In this document: positions 63,857 to 64,000 of the stretch, piece by piece
How the letters are laid out: each line of letters begins with the position of its first letter
Position numbering within the stretch: the stretch's first letter is position 1
Assembly (NCBI RefSeq): GCF_003473485.1
Contig: NC_053048.1
Location: forward strand, 48,295,755 to 48,359,754
Length of the DNA: 64,000 nucleotides
Reading direction: 5' to 3'
DNA from: Medicago truncatula
Taxonomy: Eukaryota > Streptophyta > Magnoliopsida > Fabales > Fabaceae
Notes under the pieces: model-generated
The model's input: only the letters and a program-made list of their open reading frames with translations
Databases searched by the model: none
What the model was told of the DNA's origin: nothing
Program-made: the position numbers and the translations under genes

Positions 63857-64000
63857 TTACTTATCGTGGTTTTGGCAATATGAGAGCATTAAGGAATGCG
63901 ACAATAATATCATGTGTACTATAACAGCCTGGTCTTGACCATCCTATTATTATTTTCTTTGCAATCAATAGGAGAAGCATCCTCTCAGTTTTCCAAAGAA
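63857..64000. other. 3' region of triosephosphate isomerase
   Basis: Presumed 3' UTR running off the window. Confidence 0.5.

Overview
The window is nuclear DNA from a flowering plant. Every gene is split by many GT-AG introns, intergenic DNA is AT-rich and crowded with small non-autonomous transposons, and the proteins include plant-only families (pectate lyase, pectinesterase, B3 domain, plastid-targeted triosephosphate isomerase). The miniature element families and a legume-style tRNA-derived SINE make a legume close to Medicago the best guess. That species guess is inference; no search was run.

Layout, left to right. 0.9-7.4 kb (+): PP2A B' (B56) regulatory subunit, two exons around a 5 kb intron. 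10.4-12.9 kb (+): a 123-residue protein I do not recognise. 13.3-17.2 kb (-): pectate lyase with a GPI-anchor-like tail. 18.8-19.7 kb (-): ruined Mutator/FAR1-type transposase. 20.8-25.0 kb (+): a short eIF5B-like protein ending in a transmembrane segment. 25.7-28.6 kb (-): secreted alpha carbonic anhydrase. 28.6-36.1 kb: transposon-filled gap, including a 1.7 kb Mutator-like element carrying a GRF-type zinc-finger fragment. 36.4-41.4 kb (+): plastid tryptophan synthase alpha chain. 43.0-45.2 kb (-): CHY-zinc-finger/RING E3 ligase. 46.7-50.6 kb (-): duplicated, broken pectinesterase remnants around a B3-domain pseudogene. 50.6-60.1 kb: transposons nested in one another. 60.2-63.9 kb (+): plastid triosephosphate isomerase.

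The genes do not form a pathway. They are independent housekeeping and cell-wall genes, as is usual for plant chromosomes. For all seven recognisable genes and the unknown small gene I could join the exons with phase-consistent splice sites and no frameshift.

The most unusual item is the eIF5B-like gene. It predicts 393 residues, carrying only the G domain and domain II, lacks the expected G2 threonine, the DTPGH histidine and the NKxD lysine, and ends in a roughly 20-residue hydrophobic tail. It looks like a membrane-anchored pseudo-GTPase derived from a translation factor. The second theme is transposon archaeology. Several elements have readable target-site duplications (8 bp hAT, 9-10 bp Mutator-like, 3 bp Harbinger-like, TA Stowaway), which lets the order of insertions be read from the sequence.
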